Below, one piece after another: positions 60,285 to 64,000 of a DNA stretch of 64,000 bases. The first letter of the stretch is position 1. Every line of letters begins with the position of its first letter. Source of the DNA: Mya arenaria. Lineage: Eukaryota; Mollusca; Bivalvia; Myida; Myidae. The stretch lies in assembly GCF_026914265.1 (NCBI RefSeq), contig NC_069135.1, positions 15,069,906 through 15,133,905 on the forward strand. The letters run 5' to 3'. The translations under genes were made by a program, and so were the position numbers. The notes beneath the pieces are model-generated. The model saw only the letters and a program-made list of their open reading frames with translations. It made no database searches and had not been told where the DNA came from.

Positions 60285-63200
60285 TCATATTTTCCTGTAC
60301 TCAACTTTCAAATCCGTATGGGAGAATGCTTCGTTATTGTGACCTGTGTCGTCAATGTTCTCATAGAAAGGCTCCTGTGCTGATTTACTGGGAATCTCCT
60401 CGTAAATGGGCGGGTCTTCAACGGGCAACGCCCCCAGTTCATCGTACTGGTCAATCTGGTCATATGAGGGTGGGTTGAGGGGCGGGGAATAGTCCGGTAG
60501 GTTGGGGATCTTGGACTCATTAGCGTACGTGTGTTGGCCATTCGGCGAGCATATCGCGTATATAGAATTGGAGAACTCCGTGGTATTAGTTCTGCTTTCA
60601 TCGGAAGCGAGTTGTGCTCTCATTTTGCGCATGCGTACAAGGAAGCAGACGCAGAAGGACACGGCCAACAACAGACCGATAGCTGATCCCACTGTAACCA
60701 ACAACATAATGCCATTCAATAATTTTTAAACAGAAAAATAAACTTTAATTCTGTTGAGAACAGAGTATAAAATGGACTGCCTGGCGCTGGCAATTTATAT
60801 TATTGCGCGTCTGATTCCGAAAAAGATCTCAAAGTGAAAACCTCGCAAACTTAAAATGGCGATCAAACGGGAATCTCATGAAAAATGCAACTGTGAAATA
60901 TAATCATGCCATTCAAAATAATTGTTTCCTAACCATACTTTCTGACATTGTCCAAGCATCTTAGACATTCGTCACATGGAAACCCCACACTTACGTATTG
61001 TGGTAGTTGATAGACGAAGCCCTTCATCAAGTCTTTTCGTCAATTGTGAAGGCATTTCGTTTGAGCCCATGTCTGAAAACGAACAAGGATAACAGAGGCA
61101 TCAATGCAAAGCATAATTTCTCCATCACCACCAGTGTTATGTTATTCACATCTACATTTGGTATGAATTGTGCTCAAATACAAATATACGCAATTCATTA
61201 AATTTCTCCAATTAATGTGGTAGCCGGTACCGAGGGTAAAAAAAGTAATAATAATAAAGAAGAAAGCAAAAAACTGACAAGAACAATGATAGGACTGACT
61301 TACTTTCATCAAATACTCTGACCAGGAAGGCGCATATAGCCTGGTTCTCGTCGTAATCCCAGACTATGTAGCTTACGGGATAAGCCCCAACACCCAAAAC
61401 CTGGTCCCGAATCTCGCTACCGTCCGAAACAGTTCGGGCAATTCCGACATTGTCCGTGACGTCGGGATCTTGCCAGGTGATCATTTCTGTATTCAGGGCG
61501 TATATTTCGGCGGGACAGGAAGTGAATACGGGTGGATGGGGATCTGCAACAGACGATTATTAAAAAAGAGTGCTTGCTTAATAGCGTGAATGGCATACCC
61601 CTGTATAGAAACACGGTCGGCGATGCGAATACTTACATCAGATTCAAAGGACTGTCTAACAGTCTGTAAAACAATCAGGTCAGGGAATATACATTTAGAA
61701 CACCGAACTTGCGGGACTTTCAAATACCCGCAATATGACCAGCCTCGTCATAATCGCACTAATCATTTGCTTTAGAAATCACTGTACTAAAACTTGTAGA
61801 TGAAAAGTTCATTTAATTCATAAGCAACTTCTTTGACAATATCATGCGAGATTGGAACTAGAAACAACACCTTGGACATTGATTTTCTTTTTGATATTGT
61901 GGAATGCAAAATACTTAGTCGATCATCTCTGCATACTAGTAATTCAATAGCATGTCTTTGTTTTTGTAAGATTGTCATTAAAGTGACACTCTTATTCAAA
62001 ATCAATACATACACATGTAAAATAAACATAAATTTTGATTGATACACCCTCAAATATTTACTAAATCATGCACTTATGGAAAATATTAATTACTTTAAAC
62101 AATATTAAAACCGTGTATTTTATAGCTGAAAACGCAAAAATATTAAATGATTGGTGAATGCTAAAAGATTTACTGCGATCTACTATAGTCTCATATAAAG
62201 GTAGCAATTCCGTTTTTTCTGCACATTTCTTTCAAATTAATCTCCACATCCTCCATATGTTTTTTTTTGTTTTCGACATTTGTTCATTCTTTTTGGTATA
62301 TTTAAACAATTGTATTAAATGTGTTCACTCTTATTTTGGGTGATAGTGCATCTTTAAGACGTAAACTTAAACACAAAACAAAACCATCGTCGTAATTACA
62401 CAAGCATATTTAAAACACTGTGATTGGTGATTTTTGCCTCATAATTCAGTTACTTATGCAATTACTGTGACAACTCTGTTACCAGGTAGCTATTATTTCC
62501 TGTTGTGCTCCAATAATGCCTTGTTGCAAGAGGGAGATGTGCGCTTCTTCTACGACGACAATGGCTTATCCATGGGAGTCGACCCCAGTGACCCCAGATA
62601 GTAATAGTCTTGATACGTCGTAGTGCATAGTGCACAGCCATAATGTAACCCTGGTTAAAGCGACGCTGGATCTTGAATGTACTTCAGTGTATAATACTGT
62701 CCTACAGACCCCCACTAAACGTTCCTCCCGGAAGACGATTAGTATTTACAGCAGTGGGGCGGACAGTGGCTAAACATAGACATTCCAGTATGTTACGATT
62801 GGACCACGGACCCGCCGCCATTGTTACGTTTATATACATCAAGTGGGTGGCAGTATCAGTCACGATTGGTGATTTTGTTTTATAACATTACATGCACGGT
62901 GTTCATCAAATATGAATTTGTATATAATTAATTCTAAGGAAAGAACTCCCCATCCTTTACTGATACTGCCACCTGGGGTATATATCTCACATTGTAATAG
63001 TGCGATTAATACCCACTTTGGAGTACTTCATTCGTTGGTAGATATGTCTCATCTTTCTGGAATTCATTAAAAGTCTGGTGGAATCTGTTAACCTGTTAAA
63101 TTTTACTAGAACTAAAAATAAATAAACCATGCTGATAGTCTTTCGGTATTATTTGCGAGCGACCCTGTTTAAATATTGCCAAACCCTCACCTCTGACGAT

Positions 63201-64000
63201 GACCTTGAAGTGGCACATGGCGCGGCGCCCGAGAGGGTCGCAATGAGAGAACGCCGTCACGATGTGTACGTTTTGTCTCACGTCAGACGTGCCGCTGTGC
63301 AGGAAATGTCTGTCGCTGTACATAACCTGAAACGGCACAAATGTACATATCAAGGGATAATCCCTTGCACTGAATTTATAAACAATAGCATGCTAGCTTG
63401 TCTCACTCAAACAGTAGAATACTACCACATGAATTTTCGTGATAGTTGGCTACAAGCAAGCGGGCCAGCTAAAACTGTATTTCGTCGAACATATAGCATT
63501 CAATATTATATATTTATTGGGGAATATTCCAATATAATGACCAATGTTTTTATTCACTGCTTAAGAGGGCACTCCCCTACCATCTCCCAAGTATCAAAGC
63601 ATTTACGAAATAATGTACTAATAGATTATACGTCTAATCTGTTTCCGTCGGCGTCAACGGCGGTCAGTCCAAGGTCGACCATAGTTGCAACCTTCCCACT
63701 GGCTGGCGTGTCCACGGGAATGAATCGCTCCGGACAGTTGATGAACTTCGGTGCTGGGGACAACATAGAGGCTGTAAAATAGCATAAATATATGCATTAT
63801 TAAAATCACCCTGGAGCCTTTGAGATCTAATTTAACGCATTTAGTATCATCTTTAGAATTAAATGTCATTGGGTTTTTTCAAAGATTGTGAAGCAAGTTA
63901 TAACAACATAATATTAATCGCTTTTGTTTGCACGATGTTACGCGAGAGTGTGGTGTTGTGTGTTATGGGGGTGGGGGGGACTCACTTGCCGGTTTGGAGA
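60285..64000 (-). CDS. HYR-domain single-pass membrane protein with tyrosine-motif tail (3' part)
   Basis: Exons in transcript order: 63986-64000 (partial, runs off the window), 63632-63771, 63191-63326, 61304-61543, 60995-61072, 60285-60691; all junctions and phases agree. The first two full exons make one HYR domain (PKFINCPERF to RRAMCHFKVIVRG) and 61304-61543 makes a second (PPVFTSCPAEI to AICAFLVRVFDE), each with the conserved Cys pair and Y-x-V/W-D-x-N-type core of hyalin repeats, an extracellular adhesion fold. A short stalk leads to one membrane segment (GLLLAVSFCVCFLV) and stop-transfer RMRKMR. The tail of about 110 residues holds YANE, PPSYDQI, PPIYEEI and FYENI. It is probably a cell-surface receptor or adhesion protein; the N-terminus is unseen. 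Confidence 0.85.
61978..62357. mobile_element. Dispersed 380-bp inverted-repeat element, copy 2
   Basis: Starts TTAAAGTGACACTCTTATTC and ends AGTGCATCTTTAA; partner of 44315-44695. The ends are imperfect inverted repeats, and a TTAA-like or TA target is possible. It lies in the intron between the two HYR domains. Confidence 0.75.
62449..62591 (+). other. Candidate unannotated short exon, antisense in the HYR intron
   Basis: After CATAATTCAG an open frame reads TYAITVTTLLPGSYYFLL, then SNNALLQEGDVRFFYDDNG and LSMGVDPSDPR before TAG. Composition and codon use look coding (GAC GAC AAT, GAC CCC AGT) unlike the flanks. A splice acceptor is present, and a GTAATA donor could fall inside the TAG. 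I do not recognise the family. It may be an exon of a plus-strand gene or a decayed transposon fragment. Confidence 0.3.
62846..62973. repeat. 15-bp perfect inverted repeat around ~98 bp
   Basis: GGTGGCAGTATCAGT at 62846-62860 is exactly inverted at 62959-62973, with a mirrored TATATAC outside each arm. It could fold into a hairpin or be a small foldback element. Confidence 0.65.

Noticed and set aside
63129..63782. 217-residue plus-strand frame, one of the longer frames in the window
   Set aside because: It is antisense to two HYR exons whose phases and domain match are clear on the minus strand.

Overview
The window looks like nuclear DNA from a marine invertebrate, most likely a bivalve mollusc. 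Genes are split by GT-AG introns, intergenic DNA is AT-rich, and the repeats are of types familiar from bivalves: Helentron-like elements carrying tandem arrays, non-LTR retrotransposons with microsatellite tails, and many short terminal-inverted-repeat elements. The host proteins are also what a bivalve would carry: B-box/propeller, HYR-receptor-like, LEM and MCM2. The species call is inference; no bacterial-style operon, rRNA or CRISPR array is present.

Layout. 1-1340 is a minisatellite with higher-order structure. 1363-2693 holds two small inverted-repeat elements. 3080-10215 is a graveyard of at least three decayed LINE copies from two families, with a tRNA-like head and a 30-bp minisatellite. 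10216-16650 is non-coding with two well-delimited MITEs. 16661-18949 (+) is a two-exon gene for a RING-less double B-box, coiled-coil, propeller protein. 21011-46039 (-) is a complete 19-exon MCM2 gene (885 aa predicted), whose introns hold most of the transposons, including a 3.4-kb Helentron-like element built on about 23 copies of a 145-bp repeat. 46040-48418 is the divergent intergenic region, with E2F-type sites and a CCAAT box. 48425-56905 (+) is a five-exon emerin-like LEM-domain, single-pass membrane protein (188 aa), with a second ~146-bp repeat array in one intron. 60285-64000 (-) is the 3' part of a gene for a HYR-domain, single-pass membrane protein whose cytoplasmic tail is rich in SH2- and WW-type motifs; it runs off the right edge.

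How the genes relate. MCM2 (replicative helicase) and the LEM protein (nuclear envelope/chromatin) are divergent neighbours and may share cell-cycle control through the E2F/CCAAT sites between them; this is inference. The B-box and HYR genes are independent. All splice junctions were read by eye from GT-AG sites, reading phase and family similarity; for the MCM2, LEM and HYR genes every exon phase closes.

The most interesting signals are: several inverted-repeat elements with CAG-type ends and 5-bp target duplications; a transposon-borne segment with an E2F-like motif present in two MCM2 introns; the higher-order structure of the repeat arrays; and the phosphotyrosine-type tail of the HYR receptor.
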